Source of the DNA: Panulirus ornatus
Taxonomy: Eukaryota > Arthropoda > Malacostraca > Decapoda > Palinuridae
Reading direction: 5' to 3'
DNA: 64,000 nt
Assembly: GCF_036320965.1 (NCBI RefSeq)
Contig: NC_092226.1
Location: 20,518,002 to 20,582,001, forward strand
A program made the translations under genes and the position numbers. Shown here in pieces: positions 49,473 through 60,845 of this stretch. Each line of letters starts with the position of its first letter. Within the stretch, counting starts at the first letter, position 1. The notes below the pieces were generated by a model. That model worked only from the letters and a program-made list of their open reading frames with translations, was not told the DNA's origin and made no database searches.

Positions 49473-50084
49473 GCCAAGAATCGTGAAAGGAATGTTTCGT
49501 AGCCTAAATGACGTATAGCTGTGCGTCTGAAAGTGATTATTCAGCATGGTAACCTGCACCTGTGGGAGGGTTGATCCCTCCCAGGGACCCACGACCCGGG
49601 GAACAAAGATCCGGCTATCAGTGCGTTTTCATGATACGAGACATTTTCAGATAACGCTGGCAAGCTCTTGTAGATATGGTCTAGGGCTGTTTACCACTTA
49701 CATATCCGATGTCTGACTTATGCCCGCCCACCTCAGCCGGAGGATGTATTCGAGGCATGCCATGGTCCATTGCAAACCCGCCATATATTATTGACTTCTG
49801 AAATTTGCCGAGGTGTTGGTATCAGAGCCCTCCTCAACCCCTGTGTGTGTCCATTGCCACCTGGTTTCATTGGTATATATATGCGCGGCTGTCCTCTTCG
49901 ATATTCATGGACCCTACACTGTCGTTTGTGGTGGCCTTGGGCCATCATTCGATCTGTCCCAGATCCCAGGACCAGGTTTATGCTTTCACCCACTTTATTG
50001 ACCATTGCCTGATCTGTTCACCATCCCACGGTCATGCTGTCCAGCAGTTCCCGACCGCATACATATTGTTCACCTATCCTGGAC
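49473..50084. other. No recognised gene
   Basis: The start of a long open frame that is mainly driven by the downstream array. No domain seen. Confidence 0.35.
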
Positions 50085-50480
50085 CACGTACATACTGTCC
50101 TCCAGCCCGGGACCACGTACATACTGTCCTCCAGCCCGGGACCACGTACATACTGTCCTCCAGCCCGGGACCACGTACATACTGTTCTCCAGCTCGGGAC
50201 CACGTACATATTGTCCTCCAGCCCGGGACTACGTACATACTGTCCTCCAGCCCGGGACCACGTACATACTGTCCACTAGCCTGGGACCACGTACATATTG
50301 TCCTCCAGCCCGAGACCACGTACATACTGTCCACCAGCCCGGGACCACGTACATACTATCCTCCAGCCCGAGACCACGTACATACTGTCCTCCAGCCCGA
50401 GACCACGTACATACTGTCCTCCAGCCCGGGACAGCATACATACTGTACCCCAGCAAGGGACAGCATATTGTCCACCAGCC
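50085..50480 (+). repeat. 29-bp minisatellite open in all frames
   Basis: About 13 units of TCCAGCCCGGGACCACGTAC plus ATACTGTCC. Three units (87 bp) give a 29-residue peptide period, which keeps several overlapping frames open on both strands. Treated as a repeat. Confidence 0.95.
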
Positions 50481-50805
50481 CGGGACCACACCACATACAT
50501 GCCTTGCACAAGTGTGTGGCTGATAGTGTGGGGTGGGGTAGTGCCATGGAGGGTGTCGGTGGGAGTGGGCGTGATGCGGGCGGCGCGGCGTGGGAGTGTC
50601 GGCTTACCCTGGCACGTCCACAGCAGGCAAGGTGACTGGAGTGGTGGGGTTCAGCAGGTGTCACCTTACCAGGAGGACAGGCTCACCTCCGTCCACTCTG
50701 CCACTCTACCTGCTCTCCTCAGTCTCTTCATTATTTCCTTCAGCCGAGCCTGCAGCAGCTCCCCTTCAGCACCCATGCCTTCCCCAGGGCCTGAACCATT
50801 TATGT

Positions 50806-50809
<4 letters not shown>
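50481..50809. other. GC-rich segment, no firm gene
   Basis: G-rich plus strand at 50525-50610. No recognised coding domain. Confidence 0.35.

Positions 50810-50865
<56 letters not shown>
50810..50865 (+). repeat. (TA)n array
   Basis: About 56 bp of TA. Confidence 0.97.
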
Positions 50866-50867
<2 letters not shown>

Positions 50868-51016
50868 CATTTCCCTCAGTTTCAACGGCGTAGTCCAGGT
50901 TCGGTCGCGACAACTTAATCCAGAACGTCTTTATCTCCCAGTTATGTAAAGGCAGACAAGTTCAGTGATGATTATAATTATGATTATTATGGATGGACGG
51001 TATTGACTAAGGGGTA

Positions 51017-51085
<69 letters not shown>
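51017..51085 (+). repeat. (GA)n microsatellite
   Basis: About 34 GA units. Confidence 0.97.
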
Positions 51086-51089
<4 letters not shown>

Positions 51090-51395
51090 ATACCCCCTCA
51101 GTAACCGCAGTGGGTAGTGCGTGGTCCACGGTACACCCCTGGGAAGTTCATGGGTATAGTTGTAATTTCATAGCTTGGTGGTTGTGGAGCGATACAGGAA
51201 GGCTCAGCGAAGGCCGTGCAAGACAAGGAAAAACGCTCGTAAACTTCCGTGCGAGTGGGACCGCGCCAGGCGGAATGTTCACACGCTCAGCTGGCAATCG
51301 AAGTCGTTTGTATTGTTATGAGAAGGTCCTTCTGCAGGGTGGTGTTGGGGGCGTGTTGGTGAAGCCAGTGTTGGGGGCGTGTTGGTGAAGCCATT

Positions 51396-51411
51396 ATGTG
51401 GTGGTGGTGGT

Positions 51412-51471
<60 letters not shown>
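51396..51471 (+). repeat. (GGT)n then (GT)n microsatellite
   Basis: Five or so GGT units followed by about 29 GT units. Confidence 0.97.
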
Positions 51472-51472
<1 letters not shown>

Positions 51473-51693
51473 TTCCTTTTGGGTCACAAGGAGGCCCAAG
51501 TGTTTGAATCTATTGACCACGACGGTTTTTGACCCTTGGGTATAATGATGTGACCTCAGATCTGACCCTTAAGGGTCGGGCGTCAGGTCCTAGGTCACGC
51601 CATCCATACCGGTAAGGCCTTTGCCCTCGTGTTCAGGGAGGACTGTGGCGGTGGACCATATGATCAAGATGGGGCGAATCGTTGTTTAGGCTG
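51472..51693. other. No recognised gene
   Basis: It contains 'GACCTCAGATCTGACCCTTA' and 'AGGGTCGGGCGTCAGGTCC', similar to segments near 24990 and 59660. Confidence 0.4.
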
Positions 51694-52060
51694 GGAATCA
51701 TCATTATTGCTGCTTGTGTCACGTGAGGCTGGTATGAGGATGTCTGATGTTGCGACGTCATCATTATTGCTGCTTGTGTCACGTGAGGCTGGTATGAGGA
51801 TGTCTGATGTTGCGACGTCATCATTATTGCTGCTTGTGTCACGTGAGGTTGGTATGAGGATGTCTGATGTTGCGACGTCATCATTATTGCTGCTTGTGTC
51901 ACGTGAGGCTGGTATGAGGATGTCTGATGTTGCGACGTCATCATTATTGCTGCTTGTGTCACGTGAGGCTGGTATGAGGATGTCTGATGTTGCGACGTCA
52001 TCATTATTGCTGCTTGTGTCACGTGAGGCTGGTATGAGGATGTCTGATGTTGCGACGTCG
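51694..52060 (+). repeat. 60-bp tandem repeat, about 6 nearly identical units
   Basis: Units of 'TCATTATTGCTGCTTGTGTC', 'ACGTGAGGCTGGTATGAGGA' and 'TGTCTGATGTTGCGACGTCA'. Only one substitution (GGCT to GGTT) is obvious among the internal units, so the array is young or homogenised. The multiple-of-three unit keeps several frames open on both strands. Confidence 0.97.
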
Positions 52061-52151
52061 TGGCACATCATCATCAGTCACTGTTTCGTAGGATGAGTTT
52101 CTCATTCGCCTCATGTGATTCAGCCATCGTGTTCACGTGGTGGTAATGAAT

Positions 52152-52152
<1 letters not shown>
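52061..52152. other. Spacer
   Basis: No recognised feature. Confidence 0.3.
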
Positions 52153-52204
<52 letters not shown>

Positions 52205-52272
52205 CTGTATCGTGGATTATAGTGATGGAGAGTCTTGGGATGTGACACACACACACACACACACACACACAC
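52153..52272. repeat. (GT)n and (CA)n arrays 42 bp apart
   Basis: GT at 52153-52202 and CA at 52243-52272 are mutually complementary and could fold back. Confidence 0.95.
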
Positions 52273-52961
52273 GCCAGGCTGGAGAACTTGGTGGTGACAC
52301 ACATCAGAACAAGTTATGTTCACATGTACGCTGCTGTTCGCTTGCCGTCCTCGGGAGCGTGAGTTCGACCCTCGGTCGCTCAGGGGTAAGACTGTGGAGG
52401 TTGGAGTGGTATGCTCACAGTGGTCATGACCTGTGGATTATTTGGTGGTGTGTACGTACGGTATGGACACGGCTGAGAGGCACTGGTCGCTCGAAGCTTC
52501 CATCACGTTACTCCCTCACAGAACCCAGCGTGTGCGCCGGTAGCCTATATTAATATATGCTTCTTCTTGTTGCTGAATATTTGCGAAATGGAAGTGAGCT
52601 CGCAACTTGCATCCGTGTTTCACGGTCCTCGGTGATGATAGGCCGTCAAGATGGAATGGGACGTTGAGTAGGAATATGTCCCCGATTTCTAGAATTAAAA
52701 TCAACAGTATTTGTATGTCATTGTTATAGACCGAATCGTGTCTTATAATTCCTTTGTCAGACGGAAGTTCGTGCGTTGAGAAAGGAAAGAATATGCACAG
52801 CGCGGGTTTAATCGTCAGGAGGTTGTGTCCCCCTGGGAACCACACTACATTACGGGTGGGAATCCCTGCCGGTATCCCATCCCTGACTCTGCGTCTACCG
52901 TTCGTACGTTGGCCTGGTGTGTGGTAGATAGTGTGATGCTGGCTGGTCCTGTGGCCCGGGT

Positions 52962-52962
<1 letters not shown>
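52273..52962. other. No recognised gene
   Basis: No domain or RNA gene recognised. A 'GAGTTCGACCCTCGGTCGCTC' segment near 52361 slightly resembles a B box but lacks a partner A box. Confidence 0.35.

Positions 52963-53004
<42 letters not shown>
52963..53004 (+). repeat. (GT)n microsatellite
   Basis: About 20 GT units. Confidence 0.97.
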
Positions 53005-53007
<3 letters not shown>

Positions 53008-53084
53008 GCCCTCAATCATTAGGTAGCTTGACCACGTACTGCGTCCTGGTATGGCTGGTCCACGGTGTGGTCACCACTCGGGAC

Positions 53085-53560
53085 ACGTGAGTACGGTGGC
53101 TGCGATGGACGGCTCAAGATACACAGTGTGGTCACTACCCAGGACACAGTAGTGTATGGTGGGTGTGGTAGAGATGAGTCACTACCCAGGGCACATTAGT
53201 GTATGGTGGGTGTGGTAGAGATGAGTCACTACCCAGGGCACATTAGTGTATGGTGGGTGTGGTAGAGATGAGTCAGTACCCAGGACACATTATTATATTG
53301 GGTGTGGTAGAGATGAGTCACTACCCAGGGCACATTAGTGTATGGTGGGTGTGGTAGAGATGAGTCAGTACCCAGGACACATTATTATATTGGGTGTGGT
53401 AGAGATGAGTCAGTACCCAGGACACATTATTATGTAGGGTGTGGTAGAGAGATGAGTCACTACCCAGGACACAGTGTGGTGGGTGTGGTAGAGATGAGTC
53501 ACTACCCATGACACATTAGTGTGGTGGGTGTGGTAGAGAGATGAGTCATGGGCAAACATG
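53085..53560 (+). repeat. ~47-bp minisatellite, about 9-10 units
   Basis: Units of 'GAGATGAGTCACTACCCAGG', 'ACACATTAGTGTATGGTGGG' and 'TGTGGTA', with length variants where 'TGTATGGTG' is replaced by 'TATATT'. Confidence 0.93.
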
Positions 53561-54039
53561 AGCTCATTCGGATTTGATGATAAAGTTTAAGAAACTGGTG
53601 TGAAGATAAGGGGACCCCCAACTCCTGTTCCCTCTTCGCCGTAGCTTCCGAGACTACGAGGCTAAGGAACGATGAGGGACTATTCCCAGGATGTGTCACA
53701 GATAGCTGGGGTCCAGGATTGTCACTACACACGCAGATGGCTGAATCAGAAAGGTATATTTTCATGGTTTCCCCCCCTAATTACCCTCAAAAGAAGTTCT
53801 TTGTTTACAGAACAGTGGATGAAGGCTGGAAATATTACCACTTAGATCAAAGCTTGTAATATAAGGTATAGCTGACTCTGTTATTGGTAAAGTCACTTTC
53901 CGGTGCCTTCACCCCCTCTGCTCTGCGTGATTTCTTATCAGGTCATTTCCTCCCACTGAACTTGTGCCATTTCCTTTATTTTCATAGTATAAGGTCTGGT
54001 AAGTATTCCCTCCCAGCTACAAGTGGGCGAGGCTTATGG
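53561..54039. other. No recognised gene
   Basis: No domain recognised. The right part may be decayed upstream LINE sequence. Confidence 0.35.
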
Positions 54040-54485
54040 TCCGGATTGCAAACCCCCTCATCCCCCTCGTATTTTAAAAGCGTGCCTCTTGTTCGCTTAT
54101 TTTGCCAGTGCTTGAATAAAGCGCAAGCCTGATCCTTCATCTTGGAGGCATGCCGTAGTGCACAGCCCATCCCTAAGAAAGGAGACCGTTCAAATCCTTC
54201 CAGCTATCGTCCCATCGCTCTCGCTTCTGCTGTCTCCAGTGTGTTTGAGACTTCTCTGAACTCTCACTTGTAAACAGATTAATCTCATTGCCGTCATGCA
54301 GATCACAAGTACGATGGGTGTGTGTTGTGCGAGATCTGATGATGAGGATGATGATCTTACTTCTGTGACTCACCCCTGGTCATGCTCTCCGGATTCTGTG
54401 ATTTTTATTTTTTTTTTTTTGTGTGGCCTTCGATATTCCCGAAGTCCTCCACATCAAACTGCAAGTGTTTGTTTTATGTCTTTGG

Positions 54486-54569
<84 letters not shown>

Positions 54570-54850
54570 TTCTCTCTGCTGCATGGCTTCCTCTCCCGAC
54601 GTTTCATTACTGTAGTCGTTGATGGAGCGACTTATCTGCTCATAAGTGGTGTCCTTCAGTGCTCGGTCCTGTCGCCTACTCTCTTTTTCCTCTCTCCATT
54701 AACCATCTTTCCTCTAACCCTATGTGTTCTTATGCTGACGATTCCACTCTTTCATACACCTCAGCTCATTTCTTTCGCCCACAGTAGTGTAATACTCGAT
54801 CTTTCTCTCGTATTGATCATATCGTGTTAATCATCTTCTTAATTCAGACC
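54040..54850 (+). mobile_element. Jockey-like LINE relic interrupted by (TA)n
   Basis: Left part: 'PSSWRHAVVH' and, one frame over, 'PIPKKGDRSNPSSYRPIALA', then 'SSVFETSLNSHL' (54140-54275), the RT entry motifs of Jockey-type elements. Right part after (TA)n: 'RRFITVVVDGATYLLISGVL' with a degraded 'GVPQGSVLSPTLF', and 'SYADDSTL' (catalytic YADD) at about 54730. The palm between them is missing, and TA (54488-54566) sits at the gap. Frameshifts and stops are frequent. Confidence 0.78.
54488..54566 (+). repeat. (TA)n array inside the Jockey-like relic
   Basis: About 79 bp of TA. Confidence 0.97.
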
Positions 54851-55392
54851 TCTGCACCATCTCACGGTGGGTTGGATTTTGTCGTTCGAAACGTCCGAGC
54901 AGCTGTTTCATATCTACGGGAGTTTTTTTAAGTACCCAAGAGTAGATTATTTCTTGATTATCTCGGGATGGTTCTTCGTCTACTCTCCTCTTTAACCAGA
55001 GTAGAATCAAAAGCATTTTCGCCTTAATCCTGGCATGGGCCACCATACATAGCGAGAGTGTATGTGGTCTTAGAATGATCTTTAACGCCCGACGAAGGTG
55101 TTAAAGATTTTTTCGGTTGGTGGATGTAGCTCACGTTGATGGCCTTCATGACCCTGGCAGTTGCTAGGCCTAAAGCCCAAACAGCCCAACCAACTAGCTA
55201 GCCTTAATCTTGCCACTTGCCACTATATCTGCTACAGGAGCAGTTTCACACGATGCTTCGCTTGCAGTTCATTGCAGTGTGACTCATCCTGGCTATTAGG
55301 GCGAATTAACTCTGTACCTTTGGCACCTTAGTAAAAGATTCATTCATTTATGGCGATTTATCCTTGATAACCTCACGTTCCCTTTTTACAGT
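54851..55392. other. No recognised gene
   Basis: A short inverted pair TCTTTAAC ... GTTAAAGA lies at 55078-55107. Nothing else recognised. Confidence 0.35.
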
Positions 55393-55647
55393 ATTGACAT
55401 ACTTCAAGGACAGTATTCCCGAATGTACAAGTACGGACCCACCGTGATTAATTGCTTCAGAAGTCGTATTAAAGAGATATATCACATGGTCAGATGCGTG
55501 TCCCCATGGGAAGAAATACGGGTGTTCCCGGGGACATTCATCCTCGAACGTTTAATCAATGAGTACATCCCTACATTCCCTGTGGTGCACATGCGCCGTG
55601 GCTCCGATCACAGCACGCAGTCGTCGGGGAGCCGTGTTTACATCAGC
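55393..55647 (+). CDS. Candidate terminal exon, unidentified protein
   Basis: A pyrimidine-rich tract and AG (TTCCCTTTTTACAG) precede an open frame of about 85 codons from about 55393 to the TGA at 55648-55650. The peptide has mixed, protein-like composition: 'QYSRMYKYGPTVINCF', 'EIYHMVRCVSPWEEIRVF' and 'FILERLINEYIPTFPVVH'. The 'YKYGP' and 'SPWEEIRVF' spacing is loosely reminiscent of an N-terminal cytochrome P450 segment, but this is too weak to name it. No matching upstream exon was found and no downstream polyadenylation signal was checked. It may be chance. Confidence 0.25.
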
Positions 55648-56339
55648 TGAGGCCGGTGGACCTCGCTTGCATGCCCTCCAATCCTACGTGATCGATGAGT
55701 GTCTTGAAGGATCTGGGGAGGATCAGGAGAGCCCAGCCGAGTACTGAGGGTTCAGATGACCACCTCACTGGTAAGGTGAGACCTTGCTGGGTTTGGGGAG
55801 GGGTGGTGTAGAAAATGGAATGATTGTGAGAGAAGATGGGATGATGAGTGCTTGTTTTTCTTGCTTTTTTTTTGGGGGGGGGAATTTTATTTGCAGGTTG
55901 ATGAACATGGCAGGTTCTTTAGGTACGGCGTTGGCGAGGATAATTGTCGCTCTCTTTCCTCTGGCCGTCTCTGTGACGTACAATAGTTTCGACCATGTTT
56001 GTACTTTATGTACTGTCAGGTTCCTTGAATGCCAGTAATGTCGTGGCCAGACCAGCCCCATGTGGGAGGGTAGACTGTACTCAGGATAAGTAAGCCCTTT
56101 TTAAAGGTTAATAATGACTCTTTCATAAGGGAATGTAGAGAAGAATAATTGATAATGAGGACTGGGGGTATGATTTGCGCAGGAGAGGAATGAGTGAGAA
56201 GGGCTGTGAGGGAGGGAGAGGGAGTGTGGAGGGAGGGAGGGTGGGTGGTGGTGATGGAGGGTGATTGGTGAGGGAGGGCGGTAAGGAGGGCAGATGAGCC
56301 ACTTCCCGGATGTTAGTGTGAGGTAATGTAACACGCGGC
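55648..56339. other. No recognised gene
   Basis: A poly-T/poly-G tract near 55863-55883 and a GGAGGGAGGGTGGG purine-rich stretch near 56209-56290. No gene seen. Confidence 0.35.
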
Positions 56340-57720
56340 GTAAATAGTGCCACAACCCCGCCCGCCTGATGCCCCCTCCTGCCTGCTGCCCCCCGCCTGC
56401 TGGGGCCAGCCTGCTGCCCCGTCTATTGGGGCGTACCTGCTGCCCCCACCTAATGGGGCCTGCCGGATGTACCCGCCAGCTGGGACATGGCTGCTGCCCC
56501 CGCCTGCTGGTAGTCTGACTGCCTACCTCCACCTGCTTGGAGGGGGCCTGCCAGCTTCGCTTCCACCCCTCTGCTGGAGTCTACATGCTGCCCCAGTCTG
56601 CTGGGGAATGAGGCCTGCCAGCTTCGCTCCCCCCCTCTGCTGGAGTCTACCTGCTGCCCCAGTCTGCTGGGGAATGAGGCCTGCCAGCTGGCTTCCCATT
56701 ACTCTGGGATTGCCTGCTGCCCCCCCTTCCCCCCTCTTGCTGGGGCCTACCTCCTGCCCTTCGCCTGCTGGGATCCGCCAGCTGCTTCCCTTCCCTTGGG
56801 ACCTGCCCGTGGCTTCCCTCCTACTGGCAGGCCTGCCCACTCACACTTACCCTACACTGCCCCCCTCACACACTGTAACCCTCGCTACACTGCTCTGCAT
56901 CACCATTATACTGCATCTCACACCTGTTCCTCACTACACTGCTCCTCCACCTGCTCTGCTTTACACTGCTCTGATAGGTTTTCTCAGCTGCACCAGCACC
57001 ACATCGTCCGTACACTGCCATCTCACACCTGCTTCACAGAGCGTTGCCCTCGTGCACGGTTTACACAAAGGTCCCCACGCTTGTTCTACACTACTTGTTT
57101 GCAGCACACCTGCCGTACACCACTTCACACCTGTTCGACACTACACTACCACTAGCCATACCATGCCGTTTCCCCCCTCTGACTCTCATTGCACTGCCTT
57201 AAGCTGCCTATCACACCAGTCAGCTGTGACCCCACACCTGCCATACAGCGTCACTGACACCTGCCTCACACTACCTGCACGACGCTGCCACGCTGTTGCT
57301 TCACGTCGCAGTGAGCTATACTGCTGCGTGGCACTGCCAATCATTCCTGTCTTATTTTCCTCCTCCACACCCGCACTGCGCTGCCCAGTACCCTCTTGTG
57401 TTGCCCCACTTACACACTACATTGCCCTCAACACTTTAGCTTTCACTAATCTCTTCAACTGCCTTTGTTATTATTTTTACACCTGCACAGCACTACTCTG
57501 CACCTGTCCTGCGCTCCTTTGTACATATGTCTTTTCATAATCATCTTTATTGGTGCCCTTGAACCCGCCCTAAATTGCGTCGTTCTCCAGCCCGCCAGCG
57601 CCTCTCCTACAGTGTTATCCATGATCATCTCAGTTCTACTCTCTACCTTTGCCATATGCTGTTCGTAACACACACCCTACACTGCCCACAGTAGAGGCCC
57701 TACATTACCTACCTCCTCAC
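56340..57720 (+). repeat. Degenerate minisatellite, two motif zones
   Basis: 56340-56830: 'CTGCTGCCCC' and 'CCTGCTGGGG' units, with a 60-bp block ('GAATGAGGCCTGCCAGCTTC') repeated at 56608 and 56672. 56830-57720: 'CACACTGC' and 'TACACTGCTCTGC' units like those at 43.9 kb. A 397-codon open frame covers both zones, but its Pro/Leu/Ala/Cys composition follows the repeats. Confidence 0.7.
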
Positions 57721-58205
57721 CTAAAATTAAGCTTCACAGCTTACGTAGCGTCCATTAAACGTGGCCACACTGCCCTACAGCGACTGTTTGATCCACCAGC
57801 AGTGTGGCCCGTGCTGATATACCAGGCTGTTGTTGGCTGTATTACGCATCTTGTTATCCTAAGTTAAGCTCTTCATAGAAGGTATGAGGCACTTCATGGC
57901 GGTGTACAGTATAGGTATGGTAATTGTACATGGCACACGTCTCTGTAGTAATGCTTTGAGGTCTCGTAGGCTGGGTAGGTGCCAGGGATGGACTGGCCGA
58001 CACACACACACAGCCCAGAGGTCCTCCTTTGTATGGTACGGCATTCCAACCTTCGTGACTTTAATTTTTGTACTTACAGACAGAAAAAAAAGTACAGAGG
58101 AATACAAGTGTTGATGAGTATGAGGCGAGTGATAGAAGTGGGCTGAGGACCTCATGCATTCAAATATATGATTACGTGCATCCATAGTTCAGGATGGGTC
58201 AGTAC

Positions 58206-58207
<2 letters not shown>
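57721..58207. other. No recognised gene
   Basis: No domain or RNA gene recognised. Confidence 0.35.

Positions 58208-58283
<76 letters not shown>
58208..58283 (+). repeat. (TA)n array
   Basis: About 76 bp of TA, the tail of the inverted element B copy that follows. Confidence 0.97.
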
Positions 58284-58286
<3 letters not shown>

Positions 58287-58448
58287 TTCTTTTTCTTTCA
58301 TACTATTCGCCATCTCCCACGTTAGCGAGGTAGCGTTAAGAACAGAGGGCTGAGCCTTTGAGGGATTATCCTCACCTGGCCCCCTTCTCTGTTCCTTCTT
58401 TTGGAAATTTAAAAAAAATGAGAGGGGAGGATTTCCAGCCCCCCGCTC

Positions 58449-58450
<2 letters not shown>
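58284..58450 (-). mobile_element. Element B copy, inverted, 5'-truncated
   Basis: The complement reads from 'GGGAGCGGGGGGCTGGAAAT' to 'GCGAATAGTATGAAAG'. The first ~70 bases of the element are replaced by (TA)n at 58452. Confidence 0.9.

Positions 58451-58451
<1 letters not shown>

Positions 58452-58541
<90 letters not shown>
58452..58541 (+). repeat. (TA)n then (ATA)n
   Basis: About 63 bp of TA followed by about nine ATA units. Confidence 0.97.
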
Positions 58542-58725
58542 TTCGCACGTTTGTCGTTTCCTTTCATAGCGCCAGGAACAGACAAAAATGGTCTCGGCCG
58601 AACACATCCAGACATTATCTGTCATGTATAATGCACTGAGACCACAGGTCCTCCTCTCCTCTCCCCTTTCCTCAGCCAAGCCCCACAGACCTTCTCGTGG
58701 TTTCCCACGACTTCAGTATGTCGGT
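58542..58725 (-). mobile_element. Diverged LINE-A 3' UTR relic
   Basis: On plus: 'TAGCGCCAGGAACAGAC', 'TCTGTCATGTATAATGCACT', 'GCCCCACAGACCTTCTCGTG'. This is the complement of the LINE-A long-form 3' UTR, adjacent to a trinucleotide array. Confidence 0.6.
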
Positions 58726-59959
58726 AGATATACGAACTAGGCTTCAGAGACGTGCCGAGGGCCCCCTGTAGTCTGTGTTAAGGACACACCGAAATCACAG
58801 AACTTGATGAGTCAGTAGACACACGCATGAGCAGTGGTGATGGACAGATCACAGAAGTGGCTTTAGGCCCCCATGTATTCTGTACATACATACAGGTATG
58901 TGGCTGGACATCAGAGCAGTATATGAGTATATTACAGAGGAGGGCCGAGGGCCGTATGTTTGAGATTCAGCACACAGACGTCTACGTTATGTCTGTGTCT
59001 ACTATACGGCTGTGACCTTACTGTCCAACATGTGGTAGGAGATGTGAAGCATTCCTCACGTCTTGGGTCACTATACCGGGGAGCTTCTCGTTCGGGGGAG
59101 CATTTCGACCAGTGTTTGTCGTCCTCTCCACAAGACCTTTGGGTGTGGCTGGTGCCTTGATGGGGTAGATAGGTCTAGAGCCACGGCGAGCCAACCTGTG
59201 GTGGGCAGGTGGGTGGGTAGCTCTGGGATGACACTTGAGTGCTTCACGAGCCCCCTGGGAAGCCCGGCGCCGTAGAAAATCCTCCTCTATGCTCGTCGGG
59301 GAATTCCTGAGGAACGGATGGTTTATGTCGTGGGGTTTGCCCCGTCCGAGAATAGGTCCAGACTTGTTTACTCGTCGAAGGTTTAAAGCTGGCTCAAAGG
59401 AAACACCGGTTATTTTGGTTGCAATAACATTTGCAGGCACTTGGGACGTTGCACAGAAAAGCTGAAGAATCAACGTTCTTCGCTGGGTACGTACGTTCGG
59501 TACTCAGGAGTTTGCACGTTTTGTGTTGACGATGCCATACGTTGGGTGACACTGACGAACTCTTCGTCATCGTTTTGACTCCTATCGCGAGTAACTGGCT
59601 TCAAGCATCGAGCACGCTAGCGCTTCCATTAGACATAATGGTATTTAGCCTTAGACCTGACCCTTGATCCTCAGGGTCATACCCCAGGGTCGCAGCCTCG
59701 TTCTCAGGGGGTTAACTTTCATTAACCTTCACGTGGATATCACGTAACAGTGAAGATAAGCGGCAGTCGTAACTTAAAGTGGAATTGTTCGCGTGAACAA
59801 GTGGAAGTGAGCGTGTGCCAGACCAGCAGGTGTCGTGAGAGGAATGATGAACCAGCCAGCCAGGGGAATGTATACATTAACCTAACCCTCAGTACGAGAT
59901 GCTGTTACGTCGACTTACAAACCCAAGCGACTTTTGGCTACATGCTCCTCATGCCTCCT
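58726..59959. other. No firm gene; overlapping open frames
   Basis: A 151-codon minus frame (59018-59473) and plus frames (59063-59465) overlap. None has a recognisable domain. The segment is GC-richer than its surroundings. A tandem of 'TCTGGGT ... GACCTGACCCTTGATC' type lies near 59650-59700. Confidence 0.3.
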
Positions 59960-60455
59960 TGACGTACGTGTTAGTGTGGCTCTACCAGATGGCTAGTCTC
60001 ATCCTACGTTAGTCATGTGTTAGTGTGGCTCTACCAGATGGTTAATCTCATCCTACGTTAGTCATGTGTTAGTGTGGCTCTACCAGATGGTTAATCTCAT
60101 CCTACGTTAGTCATGTGTTAGTGTGGCTCTACCAGATGGTTACTCTCATTCTACGTTAGTCATGTGTTAGTGAGGCTCTACCAGATGGTTACTCTCATTC
60201 TACGTTAGTCATGTGTTAGTGAGGCTCTACCAGATGGTTAGTCTCATCCTACGTTAGTCATGTGTTAGTGAGGCTCTACCAGATGGTTAGTCTCATCCTA
60301 CGTTAGTCATGTGTTAGTGAGGCTCTACCAGATGGTTAGTCTCATCCTACGTTAGTCATGTGTTAGTGTGGCTACCAGATGGTTAGTCTCATCCTACGTT
60401 AGTCATGTGTTAGTGTGGCTCTACCAGATGGTTAGTCTCATGCTACGTTAGTAAT
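59960..60455 (+). repeat. 49-bp tandem repeat, about 10 units
   Basis: Units of 'GTGTTAGTGTGGCTCTACCA', 'GATGGTTAGTCTCATCCTAC' and 'GTTAGTCAT'. Variants GTGTGG/GTGAGG and one unit lacking TC. Confidence 0.95.
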
Positions 60456-60587
60456 GCTGACGATGGTTAGTGCTTGCCCCAGGTAGTAACCTGTTGCTGA
60501 AGGTGGCTTCTGAGACTGTCTTACGACTGTGCTAAGAACCTGGTATGCATTGTGGTTTGTGGCTTGGGAATAATTTAGGTTAAAAAC

Positions 60588-60606
60588 TTAGGTTAGGTTA
60601 GGTTAG
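60588..60606 (+). repeat. Short interstitial TTAGG run
   Basis: Three full TTAGG units and a partial fourth. TTAGG is the usual arthropod telomere motif. Confidence 0.85.
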
Positions 60607-60845
60607 CATTGTGGTTTGTGGCTTGGGAGTAGCTCAGGTAAATGGTTTGTATTATGGTTTGTACCGTGGGAATAACTTGAGGTAGATTGTTTGCATTTTG
60701 GTTTGTAGCGGGAGAGGTTAGATTGTATGCATTTCGGCTTGTAGCTTGGGAGGTTAGATTGTTTGCATTTCGGCTTACAGCCGGAGATTAACTTGAGGAA
60801 ATGGTTTGTGTTTGAGACTAACGTAGGTAAGTCATGTTGCGTCAT
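60600..60845 (+). repeat. Degenerate ~36-50-bp repeat
   Basis: 'GTTTGCATTTCGGCTTGTAG' with 'CTTGGGAGGTTAGATT' and variants, about five units. Confidence 0.75.

Noticed and set aside
49805..50635. 276-codon plus-strand open frame
   Set aside because: Driven by the 29-bp array, which is open in several frames on both strands.
51694..52060. CRISPR-like regular array
   Set aside because: Units are contiguous 60-bp repeats without unique spacers, in an animal genome.
52341..52385. B-box-like GTTCGACCCTC near a GT array
   Set aside because: No A box at the right distance and no other SINE feature.
56347..57540. 397-codon plus-strand open frame
   Set aside because: Composition tracks two degenerate minisatellite motif zones. 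No domain and no splice or start support.
59018..59473. 151-codon minus-strand frame
   Set aside because: Plus-strand frames overlap it throughout, composition is Arg/Pro-rich, and no domain was recognised.
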